Positions 33,454 through 42,787 are shown, counted from the first letter of the stretch. The stretch: DNA of 64,000 nucleotides from Streptomyces cyaneochromogenes (GCF_003963535.1 NZ_CP034539.1:2418001-2482000), one strand, 5' to 3'. Notes: generated by a model not told the origin, from the sequence alone. Program-made: numbers and translations.

Positions 33454-35184
33454 TCAGCCCGCGTACGGGTCGGCGACCTTGCCCGGCCGGGCCAGGAACT
33501 CGAAGTCGCAGCCGGTGTCGGCCTGGGTGATCTGCTCGTTGTAGAGCGCGCCGTAGCCGCGCTCGTACCGTGCGGGCGGCGGCGTCCACCCGGCCCGGCG
33601 GCACTCCAACTCCTCGTCGCTCACGTTGAGCTGAAGGGTCCGCGCCTCGACGTCGAGGGTGATGGTGTCCCCGGTCCGCACCAGGGCCAGCGGTCCGCCG
33701 ATGTACGACTCCGGAGCCACGTGCAGCACGCACGCGCCGTAACTCGTGCCGCTCATCCGGGCGTCGGAGATCCGCACCATGTCCCGCACGCCCTGCTTCA
33801 GCAGGTGGTCGGGGATCGGCAGCATGCCGTACTCGGGCATGCCCGGACCGCCCTTGGGCCCGGAGTTGCGCAGCACCAGGACACTGTCGGCGGTGATGTC
33901 GAGCGCCGGGTCGTCGATGGTCCGTTGCATCGTCTTGTAGTCGTCGAAGACGACCGCACGGCCCGTGTGCTTGAGCAGGTGCCGCTCGGCGGAGATGTGC
34001 TTGATGACCGCGCCGTCCGGACAGAGGTTGCCGCGCAGGACGGCGACTCCCCCCTCGGCGGCGACCGGGTTGCCGCGGGGGCGGATGACGTCGTCGTTGT
34101 GGACGACGGCACCTTCGAGCTGCTCCCCCAGCGTGCCGTTGACGGTCGGCCGGTCCGGGTGGAGCAGGTCGGTGATCCGCGAGAGGAAGGCGGGCAGGCC
34201 GCCGGCGAAGTAGAAGTCCTCCATGAGGTACGTCTGTCCGCCGGGCCGCACGTTCGCCAGCACCGGGACGGTACGGGCGATGCGGTCGAAGTCGTCGAGG
34301 GTGAGCCTGAGCCCGGCGCGGCCCGCCATCGCGATGATGTGGATCACGGCGTTGGTGGAGCCGCCGAGCCCGAGCACCGTGGTGACGGCGTCCTCGAACG
34401 CCTCACGGGTGAGGATCTCGGACGGCTTGAGCCCGGTCCACGCGAGCTCCACGCAGCGGCGCCCGGAGGCGGCGGCCATCCGCTCGTGGCCGGAGTCGAC
34501 GGCCGGGATCGAGGAGGCGCCCGGGAGCGTCATGCCCAGTGCTTCCGCCGCTGCGGTCATCGTGGACGCGGTCCCCATGGTCATGCAGTGCCCGGGTGAA
34601 CGCGCCAACCCGCCTTGCAGCTCCCGCAGTTCACAGTCGGTGAGGTTGCCCGCGCGGTGCTCGTCCCAGTACTTCCACATGTCGGTTCCGGACCCGAGGG
34701 TCTCGCCGCGCCAGTGTCCGGGCAGCATCGGCCCTGCGGGAACGAAGATTGACGGTACGTCAGCGGAGGTCGCGCCCATGAGCAGCGCGGGCGTCGACTT
34801 GTCGCAACCGCCCAGCAGCACGGCCGCGTCGATCGGGTACGACCGCAGCAGCTCCTCCGTCTCCATGGCGAGGAGGTTGCGGTAGAGCATCGGGGTCGGC
34901 TTCTGGTAGGTCTCCGAGAGCGTGGCGACCGGGAACTCGAGCGGGAAGCCCCCGGCCTGCCACACCCCCCGCTTGACCGCCTCGGCGCGCTCGCGCAGAT
35001 GGACGTGGCAGGGGTTGATGTCGGACCAGGTGTTGAGGACGGCGATCACCGGACGGCCCCGGTACTCCTCCGCCTCGTATCCCAGCTGGCGCATGCGGGC
35101 GTTGTGCGACCAGGTGCGCAGCTGGCCCTCGGTGCCGTACCACTGATGGCTTCTGAGTTCCTCGGGGCGCTTCCTGTCGGTCAT
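33454..35184 (-). CDS. IlvD/Edd family sugar-acid dehydratase (L-arabinonate dehydratase-like)
   Basis: A 576-residue iron-sulfur dehydratase. Family blocks are NTWSDINPCHVHLRERAEAV, GGCDKSTPALLMG, the cluster Cys in SPGHCMTMGTASTM, and the C-terminal SDARMSGTSYGACVLHVAPE. Within IlvD/Edd, the start (RKRPEELRSHQWYG) and length point to the pentonate/hexonate dehydratases rather than to branched-chain amino-acid IlvD. It is ATGA-coupled to a DHDPS-family gene. The pair plus the dehydrogenase at 7241 would make the non-phosphorylating route from L-arabinonate to 2-oxoglutarate. The exact substrate is inferred. Confidence 0.85.
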   Translation of the reverse strand: MTDRKRPEELRSHQWYGTEGQLRTWSHNARMRQLGYEAEEYRGRPVIAVLNTWSDINPCHVHLRERAEAVKRGVWQAGGFPLEFPVATLSETYQKPTPMLYRNLLAMETEELLRSYPIDAAVLLGGCDKSTPALLMGATSADVPSIFVPAGPMLPGHWRGETLGSGTDMWKYWDEHRAGNLTDCELRELQGGLARSPGHCMTMGTASTMTAAAEALGMTLPGASSIPAVDSGHERMAAASGRRCVELAWTGLKPSEILTREAFEDAVTTVLGLGGSTNAVIHIIAMAGRAGLRLTLDDFDRIARTVPVLANVRPGGQTYLMEDFYFAGGLPAFLSRITDLLHPDRPTVNGTLGEQLEGAVVHNDDVIRPRGNPVAAEGGVAVLRGNLCPDGAVIKHISAERHLLKHTGRAVVFDDYKTMQRTIDDPALDITADSVLVLRNSGPKGGPGMPEYGMLPIPDHLLKQGVRDMVRISDARMSGTSYGACVLHVAPESYIGGPLALVRTGDTITLDVEARTLQLNVSDEELECRRAGWTPPPARYERGYGALYNEQITQADTGCDFEFLARPGKVADPYAG

Positions 35185-36110
35185 ATGGACCACCCGGCGA
35201 CTATCGCGGCGACCTCGGCGCGTTCGTCCTCGGGCAGGTGCCGGCTCGGCGGGCGGACGTCGCGGCGGCACAGGCCGAGGGAGGCGAGGGCCTCCTTGAC
35301 GACGGTGACGTTGTCGGCGGAGCCGTTCGCGGCACGCAGTTCCTCGAAGCGGCGGATCTGTTCCCAGACCTTCATCGCGCCGGGGTAGTCCCCGGATCGA
35401 AGCGCTTCGATCATGTTCATGGAGACGGCCGGGGCGACGTTCACCAGCCCCGAGGTGAAGCCGGTGGCGCCCGCGGAGAAGTACGAGGGCGCGTACGGCT
35501 CGGCGAGCCCGGCGACCCAGACGAAGCGCTCCAGCCCCGCGTCGCGGGCGAAGGCGGCGAACCGGGCGGCGTCCGGGACGGCGTACTTCACGCCGATGAC
35601 GTTGGGGCAGTCGTCGGCGAGTTCGGCCAGGCGCGCGCCGCCGAGCTGGGCGTTGCGGATGTACGGCACGACCCCGAGCTCGGGTACGGCCGAGGCGATG
35701 GCACGGTGGTAATCGACCCAGCCGCTCTGCGAGACGTACGGGTGGACGGGCTGGTGGACCATGACCATCTGGGCGCCGAGCTCACGGGCGTGCCGGGCGG
35801 AGGCGATGGCGGTGGGCACGTCGTGACCGACGCCGACGAGGATGACGGCGCCCCGGTCGCCGACCTCGTCGATGGTCAACTCGGTGACGAGGCGCCGCTC
35901 TTCGGGGGTCAGGGCGTAGAACTCGCCGGTGTTCCCGTTGGGGGTCAGGGTCCTGATCCCCCCGTCGAGGAGACGACGCAGCAGGGCCCGGTGGGCACCC
36001 TGGTCGAGCCGGCCGTCCTCGGCGAACGGGGTCACCGGGATCGCGACCACGTCGGCCAGGGCCGCCCGCTGGGTCTCGAACGTCGTTGCCGCGCCGGACC
36101 GTGTTGTCAT
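35181..36110 (-). CDS. DHDPS/NAL family lyase (2-keto-3-deoxy sugar acid aldolase or dehydratase)
   Basis: A 309-residue TIM-barrel protein. The Schiff-base lysine is Lys175 in VIGVKYAVPD and the catalytic Tyr is Tyr150 in VVPYIRNA. The GNTGEF loop (residues 59-64) replaces the GTTGE of DapA, so it is not a lysine-pathway enzyme. Coupling to an IlvD/Edd dehydratase suggests it acts on the 2-keto-3-deoxy acid made by that enzyme, either dehydrating L-KDA to 2-oxoglutarate semialdehyde or cleaving it to pyruvate and an aldehyde. It is coupled to the GntR gene before it (ATGA). Confidence 0.87.
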   Translation of the reverse strand: MTTRSGAATTFETQRAALADVVAIPVTPFAEDGRLDQGAHRALLRRLLDGGIRTLTPNGNTGEFYALTPEERRLVTELTIDEVGDRGAVILVGVGHDVPTAIASARHARELGAQMVMVHQPVHPYVSQSGWVDYHRAIASAVPELGVVPYIRNAQLGGARLAELADDCPNVIGVKYAVPDAARFAAFARDAGLERFVWVAGLAEPYAPSYFSAGATGFTSGLVNVAPAVSMNMIEALRSGDYPGAMKVWEQIRRFEELRAANGSADNVTVVKEALASLGLCRRDVRPPSRHLPEDERAEVAAIVAGWSI

Positions 36111-36775
36111 GCCCGACCGACCTCTCCCCGGGCCTCGACCTCCGCGGCGGGGAAGGCCCGTTGCACGAACGACGCGATGTGGGCGTGCAGGGCGCGCGCC
36201 GCGCCGTCGGCGTCCCCGTCGAGCGCGAGCCGCAGGATCTCCCGGTGCTCGCCGGCCTCCCGCTCCCAGGAGGGCGAGGCCGCCCAGGCGACGGCGGAGA
36301 CGAGGGCGGCCTGGTCGCGGACCTCGTCGAGCATCCTGCCGAGCAGCGGGTTGCCGCACGGCAGGTAGAGGGCGCGGTGGAACTCCCGGTTGGCGAGCGA
36401 CCGTTCGGCGGTGTCGGCGGCGGCGTCGGCGCGGGTCAGGGCATCCCGGGCGGCATCGAGGGAGGCCCCCCGCCGGACGGCCCGCTTCAGCGCTTCGGGC
36501 TCCAGCAGCAGCCGCACGTCGTAGACCTCGCGCGCCATGTCCGCGTCCACCATGCGCACCGTGACGCCCTTGTACTGGCTCATCACGACCAGCCCGGTCC
36601 CGGCCAGCGTCTTGAGCGCCTCGCGCACCGGGGTCTTCGACACTCCGAACTGAGCGGCGAGCTCGGTCTCGACCAGGGCCTGACCGGGCGTCAACTGCCC
36701 GGTGAGGATGCGACGTTTGATCTCCTCCAGCACGTACTGCGTGCGGGACGGGATCGGCGTGGGCACAGAGGTCAT
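36107..36775 (-). CDS. GntR (FadR/FCD subfamily) regulator of the sugar-acid operon
   Basis: A 222-residue regulator. The N-terminal winged helix reads TQYVLEEIKRRILTGQLTPG and VSKTPVREALKTL; the C-terminal all-helical FCD domain carries the metal/effector residues (ANREFHRALYL, HREILRLAL). ATG 36775 is the family-like start; the open frame extends 37 codons upstream into operator DNA. It is the first gene of a three-gene ATGA-linked operon and very likely autoregulates through the palindromes at 36829-36866. Confidence 0.9.
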   Translation of the reverse strand: MTSVPTPIPSRTQYVLEEIKRRILTGQLTPGQALVETELAAQFGVSKTPVREALKTLAGTGLVVMSQYKGVTVRMVDADMAREVYDVRLLLEPEALKRAVRRGASLDAARDALTRADAAADTAERSLANREFHRALYLPCGNPLLGRMLDEVRDQAALVSAVAWAASPSWEREAGEHREILRLALDGDADGAARALHAHIASFVQRAFPAAEVEARGEVGRA

Positions 36776-36828
36776 GCGCGCCTCTCGGATCTTCGCGGGA
36801 TGGGCATCTCGCGTATGGGATCTCACGT

Positions 36829-36866
36829 ATCGCGTCTCATATATGACGTACGAAGTACGACGCGAT
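36829..36866. promoter_or_regulatory. Nested palindromes: putative GntR operator
   Basis: ATCGCGTC (36829-36836) and GACGCGAT (36859-36866) form a perfect 8-bp inverted repeat. Between them is the perfect palindrome TCATATATGA (36837-36846). The site is 54 bases upstream of the GntR start, in AT-richer DNA than its surroundings. Confidence 0.55.
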
Positions 36867-36925
36867 GAAGGTAGGAGGGGCCGCATGTTTCGTCAATGCT
36901 TCCGGCAAAGGAAGTTGAGGTTGCC

Positions 36926-37681
36926 TCAGACGGACAGCACGTGACCCTCACGTGCGGTGCGGGTGGACCCGCCGAAGGCCACGGCGGCACGGGAGGTCGC
37001 CACCTCCGGGGTGAGCGTGGGCCCGACATGCGTGACGACGAGCTCCCGTACGCCCGCCTCACGAGCGACGTTCCCGGCATCCTCGGGCGTCAGATGCACC
37101 TGCTCACCCTCGCGATGCTCATCGATGTCGGCCTCGCACAGGAACAGGTCGGCACCGCGGGCGAGTTCGACGAGCGCCGGACACGGCCCACTGTCCCCGG
37201 AGTACACGAGAACCCGCCCGTCACCACCCTCGATCCGCACCCCGTACGCCTCGACGTCGTGCACGACCGCGCGCGAGGTGAGCAACAGGTTGCCGTGCCG
37301 GACGGCGTGTCCGTCGTACAGGGGCCGGAAGTCGAGGATGCCGCTCAGGCGGCCGGTGTCGGTCCCCCCGAGGAACCCGACGAGACGTTGCGCGCAATCC
37401 CCGGGCGCATAGACCGGAATGGGCGCGTCCGGAGTGAGCCCGCCGTAGGCCAGCCCATACACGGCGGCCAGCAGATCGGCGTTGTGATCGGCATGCAGAT
37501 GCGAGACCCAGATCGCACTCAACCGCGCCGGATCAGTGTGCCGCTGCAACTCCGCGAAGGTCCCGCTCCCGGCGTCCACCCACACCTCGGCTCCTCCACC
37601 GCGCACCAGATAGCCGGAGCAGGGGCGGCCGGGGCCGGGGTGGGGGGAGGCGGTGCCGAGGACGGTGAGGGTGAGGGACAT
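36926..37681 (-). CDS. MBL-fold metallohydrolase (RNase Z-like)
   Basis: A protein of about 251 residues with the metal-binding motif SHLHADHNAD, a further Asp in VYSGDSGPC and a late His in VVTHVGPT. This is the arrangement of RNase Z/phosphonate-type MBL hydrolases. ATG 37681 gives the family start (SLTLTVLGTASPHPG) but has a weak ribosome site. GTG 37753, with GGAGG upstream, would add 24 residues and is the main alternative. It is not linked to the pectin operon and looks like a stand-alone housekeeping gene. Confidence 0.85.
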   Translation of the reverse strand: MSLTLTVLGTASPHPGPGRPCSGYLVRGGGAEVWVDAGSGTFAELQRHTDPARLSAIWVSHLHADHNADLLAAVYGLAYGGLTPDAPIPVYAPGDCAQRLVGFLGGTDTGRLSGILDFRPLYDGHAVRHGNLLLTSRAVVHDVEAYGVRIEGGDGRVLVYSGDSGPCPALVELARGADLFLCEADIDEHREGEQVHLTPEDAGNVAREAGVRELVVTHVGPTLTPEVATSRAAVAFGGSTRTAREGHVLSV

Positions 37682-37824
37682 GGAGGGATGGTAGGTGCCG
37701 ACGCCCGCGAGGTCGATCAGCTTCTCGGCACGGTCGGCCGAGGCGATCGCCACGCAGAAACGCCTCCGGCCACGCTGGTATCAGGCGTTTGCATCAGGCA
37801 TCGCCCACTCCTCGCACCCGTTCT

Positions 37825-38415
37825 CTACGGCCGCCGCCACCCCGGATCCCGCCCGCTCAGCCCCACCGCCCGGTCCAGCAGGGGCGCGTCGTCCGGCACC
37901 GGGACGACCGGGCCGAAGATGCCGCCTCCCCGGTCGTCGTCGGCGGCCGCGGCCAGGAGGAAGTCGTGGCACGCCTGAAGCGCGGCCGGGTCGGGGTCGT
38001 ACGGCTGGGCGGTCGCGTGGGCCAGGTCCCAGCCGTGGATGACGAGTTCGTCGATGGCGACGGCACCGGCGACCGCGCCGGGGAGGTCCACGCCGCCTGC
38101 TCGGGTCATGCCGGTCCACGCGGCCGGGGCACGCCAGGCGTCGGCGAGTTCGTCGAGGACCTTGGGCAGTTCCTCGCGCCAGCCGGGGCCGATGTCCGGG
38201 AGGGCGTCCGTCGGGCTGGTGTCGGTCGTGGCGCCGAGGTCCTTGCGGCCGGCGTCGCGGAAGGCCGCGGCCAGATGGACCAGGTGGCCCAGCATGTGGT
38301 GCACCGCGTAGTCCGGGCACGGGGTCGCTTGCGCCAGCTGTTCGTCGGTGACGGCCGCGGCGAGGCGGGCGATGACTCGGGTCTGGGGACCGAGGTCGAG
38401 AGTCGTGTCGGTCAT
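37825..38415 (-). CDS. TIGR03086-type mycothiol-dependent isomerase-like protein
   Basis: A 196-residue DinB/MDMPI superfamily protein. The metal-site pattern is seen in HHMLGHLVHLAAAFRDA and in VIHGWDLAHATAQPYDPD. These proteins use mycothiol in actinobacteria, but most have unknown reactions. ATG 38415 has GAGGAG upstream and is the usual family start. The frame stays open for another 95 codons upstream (to GTG 38700), which I treat as chance in GC-rich DNA. Confidence 0.82.
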   Translation of the reverse strand: MTDTTLDLGPQTRVIARLAAAVTDEQLAQATPCPDYAVHHMLGHLVHLAAAFRDAGRKDLGATTDTSPTDALPDIGPGWREELPKVLDELADAWRAPAAWTGMTRAGGVDLPGAVAGAVAIDELVIHGWDLAHATAQPYDPDPAALQACHDFLLAAAADDDRGGGIFGPVVPVPDDAPLLDRAVGLSGRDPGWRRP

Positions 38416-38745
38416 CGGCTGCTCCTCACGATTCCGGGCGTCCTGAAGGGTGGACCGGCCCCGGTCCCGGAACTCATCGCCGGGCGGGCAACACGTTTCG
38501 GCGGGCTCGACGCGCGCACCGCGTGCCAGTTCGACGTGCGTGGCCCGCTCGGCCCTCGCGGCCCGCACCACCCCGGCCAGCTCCCGCGGCGTCCTTCCGC
38601 CGCCCAGGCACCACAGGGCGATCACCGGGTCGCAGATCGCGCATCCCAGCGAGGAGTCGTGGGAGAACGGGACGATCGGGTTGCCCTTGAGGTGGTGCAC
38701 GACGTCCCCCCGCCGGGCCCGCTCGGTTCTCGCCGACGACCGGAC
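38416..38745 (-). other. 330-base stretch with an open frame of doubtful meaning
   Basis: Between the isomerase-like and glyoxalase-like genes. On the minus strand a frame from GTG 38700 reads without a stop into the isomerase-like gene (begins HHLKGNPIVPFSHDSSLGC, with a CAIC pair). I recognise no family and see no ribosome site. It could be an N-terminal extension, a degraded small gene or simply non-coding. Confidence 0.4.
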
Positions 38746-39189
38746 TCAGTCCTGCCAGTCGGCCGCGCTCAGACCGTCGGGGTGACCGGCCGGCCACTGG
38801 ACCAGTTCGATCCGGTTGCCGTCCGGGTCCGTGAGCCACGCCGTCCGGAAGTCGTCCGAGCCGTCCGGGGACACGGGTGCCTCGGCATCGACGCCACGGG
38901 CGGTGAGCTCGGCGAGGGTGGCGTCCATCGACTCCACCTTGATGACGAAGTGGCTGAGGCCGCTGTCGGCGTCGGCCTCGTCCCGCCCGGCGTGTCGTCC
39001 GGCCTGCCGCCCGGCGGGATCGTGGACGAGCTCGATGCTGACGAACTCGTCACCAGGGAGTTTGAGCATGGTCAGCCGCCCCAGCGGGGTGTCGGGGACG
39101 CTCCCGACCACCTCGTAGCCGACGGCCGTATAGAAGGCGAGCGACCGCTCAGGATCGGTCACTCTCAGGCTGAAGTGCAGGGTTCTCAT
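38746..39189 (-). CDS. VOC-family glyoxalase-like protein
   Basis: A 147-residue protein of the lactoylglutathione-lyase type. Metal ligands of the two VOC modules are visible: His in LHFSLRVTDPERSLAFY, Glu in FVSIELVHD, His in SGLSHFVIKVESM and Glu in DPDGNRIELVQWP. This full set fits a glyoxalase I-like enzyme that detoxifies methylglyoxal or a related aldehyde. Its start overlaps the end of a small upstream frame (39149-39301). Confidence 0.87.
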   Translation of the reverse strand: MRTLHFSLRVTDPERSLAFYTAVGYEVVGSVPDTPLGRLTMLKLPGDEFVSIELVHDPAGRQAGRHAGRDEADADSGLSHFVIKVESMDATLAELTARGVDAEAPVSPDGSDDFRTAWLTDPDGNRIELVQWPAGHPDGLSAADWQD

Positions 39190-39301
39190 CCGTCTCGCCG
39201 CTTTCTGCGCGCTGCCTCTTCAGAAGATTCCTCAGAGCGAGTTCCCTGGCCATCCTCTCCGAGTGCTGCCTCATCTCCGCTTCTTTGCGCAGTTCGAACA
39301 C
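39149..39301 (-). CDS. Small basic helical protein, 50 residues, unknown
   Basis: GTG 39301 is preceded by a good ribosome site (GGGAGGCGAAC) and opens a 50-codon frame (starts FELRKEAEMRQHSERM) rich in Arg, Glu and Leu, predicted helical. It ends 41 bases inside the glyoxalase-like gene, so translation of the two would be coupled. No family is recognised. It is supported mainly by the ribosome site and overlap. Confidence 0.4.
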   Translation of the reverse strand: MFELRKEAEMRQHSERMARELALRNLLKRQRAESGETDENPALQPESDRS

Positions 39302-39485
39302 GTTCGCCTCCCGCAGACTTTACCTTTTCTTTGCTTGAAGGTTACATCACGGGCCGGCCTCACGTCACGGTCAAATTGCGGGCGCACACAGGTAGTTGGC
39401 CGAGTGTTCACCTTCCGAGAGGGCCGTCCCCGTAGGGCACCTTCCCGATCCGCGCCCACCCCCCTTAGCACCACGATCGCCAGGC

Positions 39486-40709
39486 ATGACGACGACATGG
39501 ACCGTCCTGCGCGACCGCGACGCCCGCCTCTACCTCACCGGAGCCGTGATCTCCGGATTCGGCACCTCGGCGCTGTGGCTGGCATCCGGCGTATGGGTCA
39601 AGGACCTCACCGGGTCCGACGGCCTGGCCGCGCTGTGCATGCTCGCCCTGTGGGCGCCCACCCTGGCCGGCCCGCTGCTCGGCACGCTCGCCGACCGCAT
39701 CCGCCGCAAACCGCTGCTGATCGGCGCCGACCTCCTCCTGGCCGCCCTCCTGCTCACGCTCCCCACCGTCGACTCCCCGGATCGCCTCTGGCTCCTCTTC
39801 GCGGTCCTGTTCGTCTACGGCGCGGCAGGCGTCGTGCACGACGCGGCCGAGTCCGCCCTCGTCGCGAGCGCGGTCCCCGCACCGCTGCTCGGCGACTTCA
39901 ACGGGCTGCGCATGACGGCCACCGAGGGCATGAAACTCCTCGCGCCACTGGCCGGCGCGGGTGTCTACGCGGCGTACGGCGGCGCGAGTGTCGCCCTGCT
40001 CGACGCCCTGACGTTCGTGGTGGCGACCGGCCTGTACGCTGCTCTCCGGGTCCGCGAGAGCAGGCCCGGGCCGCCGAGCGGCGGCCGACGGGCGCGGACC
40101 GCCGAGGGCGCCCGCCATCTCTGGTCGCACCCCCGGCTGCGCCCGCTCGTCCTGGCCGGCGGCACGACCATGCTCTTCGCGGGACTCAGCGGGTCGCTGG
40201 TCCACGCCGTCATCGACGCTCTCGGACACGCTCCCGCGTACGCCGGTGTGCTGTACGCCGTCCAGGGCGCCGGTTCGGTGGCGATCGGGCTGCTCTCCGG
40301 TCCGGCCCTGCGTCGCCTCGGCGAACGCCGTTTCGCGGCGTACGGCATCGCCGTGACGGCCGCCGCGGCGGGGCTGAGGGCGATCCCGTCCGACCCGGTC
40401 GCCCTGGTCTGCAGCGCGGCGATCGGCGCGGGCCTGCCCTGCGTGCTCATCGCCGCGCTCACCGCCGTACAGCGTGAGACGCCGGACGCGCTGCTCGGCC
40501 GTACCGCCGCCACGGCCAACACCCTCGTCTACGCGCCGAACGTCATCGGGCTGGCCATGGGGGCGGCGCTCGTCGAACTGGTCGACGTACGGCTGCTGTT
40601 GGCGGTCCTCGGCGCCGTGTGGCTGGTGACCGCCCTACCGCTGCTTCACAGCCCGGCGAGCGCCTCCCGCACCGCGGCCAAGTCCGCGTCCGACGCCAAC
40701 CCCGCGTGA
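39486..40709 (+). CDS. MFS transporter (EntS/enterobactin-exporter-like)
   Basis: A 407-residue protein with 12 hydrophobic segments and the motif-A loop GTLADRIRRKPLLIGAD between TM2 and TM3. The layout resembles MFS exporters of the EntS/MefA type. It is divergent from the glyoxalase-like gene, with a 185-base leader that contains AT-richer DNA. Its last 64 bases overlap the 3' end of the convergent gene at 40646. Confidence 0.86.
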   Translation: MTTTWTVLRDRDARLYLTGAVISGFGTSALWLASGVWVKDLTGSDGLAALCMLALWAPTLAGPLLGTLADRIRRKPLLIGADLLLAALLLTLPTVDSPDRLWLLFAVLFVYGAAGVVHDAAESALVASAVPAPLLGDFNGLRMTATEGMKLLAPLAGAGVYAAYGGASVALLDALTFVVATGLYAALRVRESRPGPPSGGRRARTAEGARHLWSHPRLRPLVLAGGTTMLFAGLSGSLVHAVIDALGHAPAYAGVLYAVQGAGSVAIGLLSGPALRRLGERRFAAYGIAVTAAAAGLRAIPSDPVALVCSAAIGAGLPCVLIAALTAVQRETPDALLGRTAATANTLVYAPNVIGLAMGAALVELVDVRLLLAVLGAVWLVTALPLLHSPASASRTAAKSASDANPA

Positions 40710-41809
40710 TAGAGCCGGATTTCCGTGGCCCCCAGCTCACGCGCGCGTGCCGCGTCCGACGCCAGCGTGCCCGGGCTGCCGCCCATCCCCAAGACCACAC
40801 CGAAGTTGGCGGCGATGACGGCGCCCTCGCGGCCCTGCTCGGCGAACGGCGTCAGCAGACCGGGTCCGCCCGCGCAGGGCACGACCACGCCGTCCGCGAC
40901 GGAGAGGATGTGCGCGGGGTCGACGCCCGGGTTGGCGCCCACGTGGTACGTCACCGGGTCGGCGTGCAGCAGCACCTGGAAGCCGGCGGGTGCGGCCACG
41001 CGGACGGCGGCGACCGCTGCCTCCTGGAGCGTACGGGCGCTTTCGTCGCGCCACGCGCGCGTGGCCGCCGCCGTCTGCGAGCCGAGCAGCTTCTCCACCC
41101 CGGCCCAGCCCTCGTCGGCGACCGTGCCCTGCCACAGCGGCTCCAGGGCGGCCCGTACGGCGGCCGCGAGCGCGTCGGGGTCCAGGCCCTGGGCGCCGTA
41201 GCCCTCCCGGCAGGTGGGGCAGAAGCAGAGCGCCATCAGGTACTGGCCGGCGTCCCCGAGCGGGACCCCGCCGGTCTTGTCGTGGGCGTGCAGATGCTGG
41301 AGGCCGTACCAGCCGAGGGACTCCAACTCGGTGCCGCGCGCCCCGGGGCGTACGGCGGCCTCGGCGGCCAGGTCGACGAGGTACGCGCGCGTGGCGGGCT
41401 GTGCGATGCAGGGCGCCCACGGGTAGCGGTCGCCGTAGGCGTTGACGACCGAGGTGGCCGGATGCTCGGCGCCCAGGCGGGAGTTGTGCGCGAGAACCAC
41501 CCAGGTGTGGACCTCCAGGCCCGCGTTCGCGAGTGCGGTGGCCGCCTCGCCGTACGCGTCACCGGGCGCCCAGTCCCCCGCCGCGTACGGGCGCAGCTCC
41601 CGGCCCGCCCACCGGTCGTCCGTCGGGTAGAGCACGGCCGCGTGTTCTGCGGTGACGATGCGGTGGCGCGGGTGGCGGGGGGTGAGGGCGCGGGTGGAGT
41701 GGTAGGCGGCGGCGAGCGTCACCTGGTGCACGCCGAGGGCGGCTGTCCTCCCGGGCGCCTCCGGGTCCCCGTTGACATCCCAGGGGTATAGGAATGCCGA
41801 CGCCTTCAC
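40646..41809 (-). CDS. Uncharacterised protein, probable TIM-barrel glycosidase-like
   Basis: A 387-residue soluble protein with no signal peptide (GTG 41809, GAGGAGG upstream, GTGA overlap with kdgD). Sequence features are an N-terminal strand KASAFLYPWDVNGDPEAPG, histidine and acidic residues along predicted barrel strands (SLGWYGLQHLHAHD, LHADPVTYHV) and a CFCPTCREGYG pair that could bind metal. Length and strand spacing suggest a (beta/alpha)8 barrel as in glycoside hydrolases, but I cannot place it in a family. Coupling to kdgD suggests a job on a uronate-containing sugar or its transport form. Confidence 0.65.
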   Translation of the reverse strand: MKASAFLYPWDVNGDPEAPGRTAALGVHQVTLAAAYHSTRALTPRHPRHRIVTAEHAAVLYPTDDRWAGRELRPYAAGDWAPGDAYGEAATALANAGLEVHTWVVLAHNSRLGAEHPATSVVNAYGDRYPWAPCIAQPATRAYLVDLAAEAAVRPGARGTELESLGWYGLQHLHAHDKTGGVPLGDAGQYLMALCFCPTCREGYGAQGLDPDALAAAVRAALEPLWQGTVADEGWAGVEKLLGSQTAAATRAWRDESARTLQEAAVAAVRVAAPAGFQVLLHADPVTYHVGANPGVDPAHILSVADGVVVPCAGGPGLLTPFAEQGREGAVIAANFGVVLGMGGSPGTLASDAARARELGATEIRLYHAGLASDADLAAVREALAGL

Positions 41810-42759
41810 TTGGCCTCCTCCGGCTCCTTCTCCAGCAGCGCGTAACCGCGCTCGATCACCTGGGCGAGCTGCTTGACGTGATCCTCGCTCGGCTCGTGCA
41901 GCGGGGGCCGGACCTCGCCGACGTCCAGCCCGCGCAGCCGTACCCCCGCCTTGACCAGCGCGACGGCGTATCCGCGGCCCTGGGCGCGCAGTTCGACGAA
42001 GGGGCGGTAGAAGCCGTCCAGGAGGCGGCCCGCCGTGGTGTCGTCGCCGGTTTCCAGCGCCCGGTGGAAGGCCAGGGCGATCTCCGGGGCGAAGCAGAAC
42101 ACGGCGGAGGAGTAGAGCGGGACGCCGATCGCGCGGTAGGCGAGCTGGGTCTGTTCGGCGGTCGGCAGGCCGTTGAAGTACAGGAAGTCGCCGGGGGCCT
42201 CGGTGCGTACGGCGCTGATGATCCGCTGCATGAGGTCGAGGTCGCCGAGACCGTCCTTGAGCCCGATGATCCCGTCGGTGCGGGCCAGCTCGACGACGGT
42301 CCGCGGGGTGAACACGGCGTTGTCGCGCTGGTAGACGATGACGGGGAGCGCGGTCGCGGCCGCGATCTCCTGGTAGTGCCGCAGCAGCCCCTCCTGCCCG
42401 GCGACGACGAGATACGGCGGCATGGCGAGCAGCCCGTCCGCCCCCGCGCTCCCGGCGAGCCCGGCGTACCGCACGGCCAGGGCGGTGCCGTAGCCGGTGC
42501 CCGCGACGACCGGCACCCGTCCCGCCGCCGCCTCGACGGCAGCCCGCACGCACGCCTCGTACTCCTCGGGCGTGAGCGCGTGGAACTCCCCGGTGCCGCA
42601 GCACGCGAACACGGCGGCGGCCCCGGCCTCGACGCCCCGGCGCACATGGGTGCGGTAGGTGTCGAGGTCGACCGAGCCGTCGGAGGCGTAGGCGGTGACG
42701 GGGAAGAACAGCGGCCCGCTGGGGATGCCGAGTCGAGCGGCGAGGGGGGCAGGCGTCAC
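41806..42759 (-). CDS. kdgD: 5-dehydro-4-deoxyglucarate dehydratase
   Basis: A 317-residue DHDPS-superfamily enzyme that decarboxylates and dehydrates 5-keto-4-deoxy-glucarate to 2-oxoglutarate semialdehyde (EC 4.2.1.41). The Schiff-base Lys168 is in GIIGLKDGLGD and Tyr143 in VIVYQRDNAVF. The start GIPSGPLFFPVTAY and the CGTGEFHALTPEEY loop are characteristic of KdgD rather than DapA. It is divergent from uronate dehydrogenase. The product is the substrate of the dehydrogenase encoded at 7241-8770. The enzyme between (galactarate or glucarate dehydratase) is not in this window. Confidence 0.88.
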   Translation of the reverse strand: MTPAPLAARLGIPSGPLFFPVTAYASDGSVDLDTYRTHVRRGVEAGAAAVFACCGTGEFHALTPEEYEACVRAAVEAAAGRVPVVAGTGYGTALAVRYAGLAGSAGADGLLAMPPYLVVAGQEGLLRHYQEIAAATALPVIVYQRDNAVFTPRTVVELARTDGIIGLKDGLGDLDLMQRIISAVRTEAPGDFLYFNGLPTAEQTQLAYRAIGVPLYSSAVFCFAPEIALAFHRALETGDDTTAGRLLDGFYRPFVELRAQGRGYAVALVKAGVRLRGLDVGEVRPPLHEPSEDHVKQLAQVIERGYALLEKEPEEAK

Positions 42760-42787
42760 GGGCTCTCCCTGGAACGAGAACGGGTAA

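Noticed and set aside
38416..38700. A 95-residue N-terminal extension of the isomerase-like protein
   Set aside because: No ribosome site or family match; the family start at 38415 has a good ribosome site. Long open frames are common by chance at this GC content.
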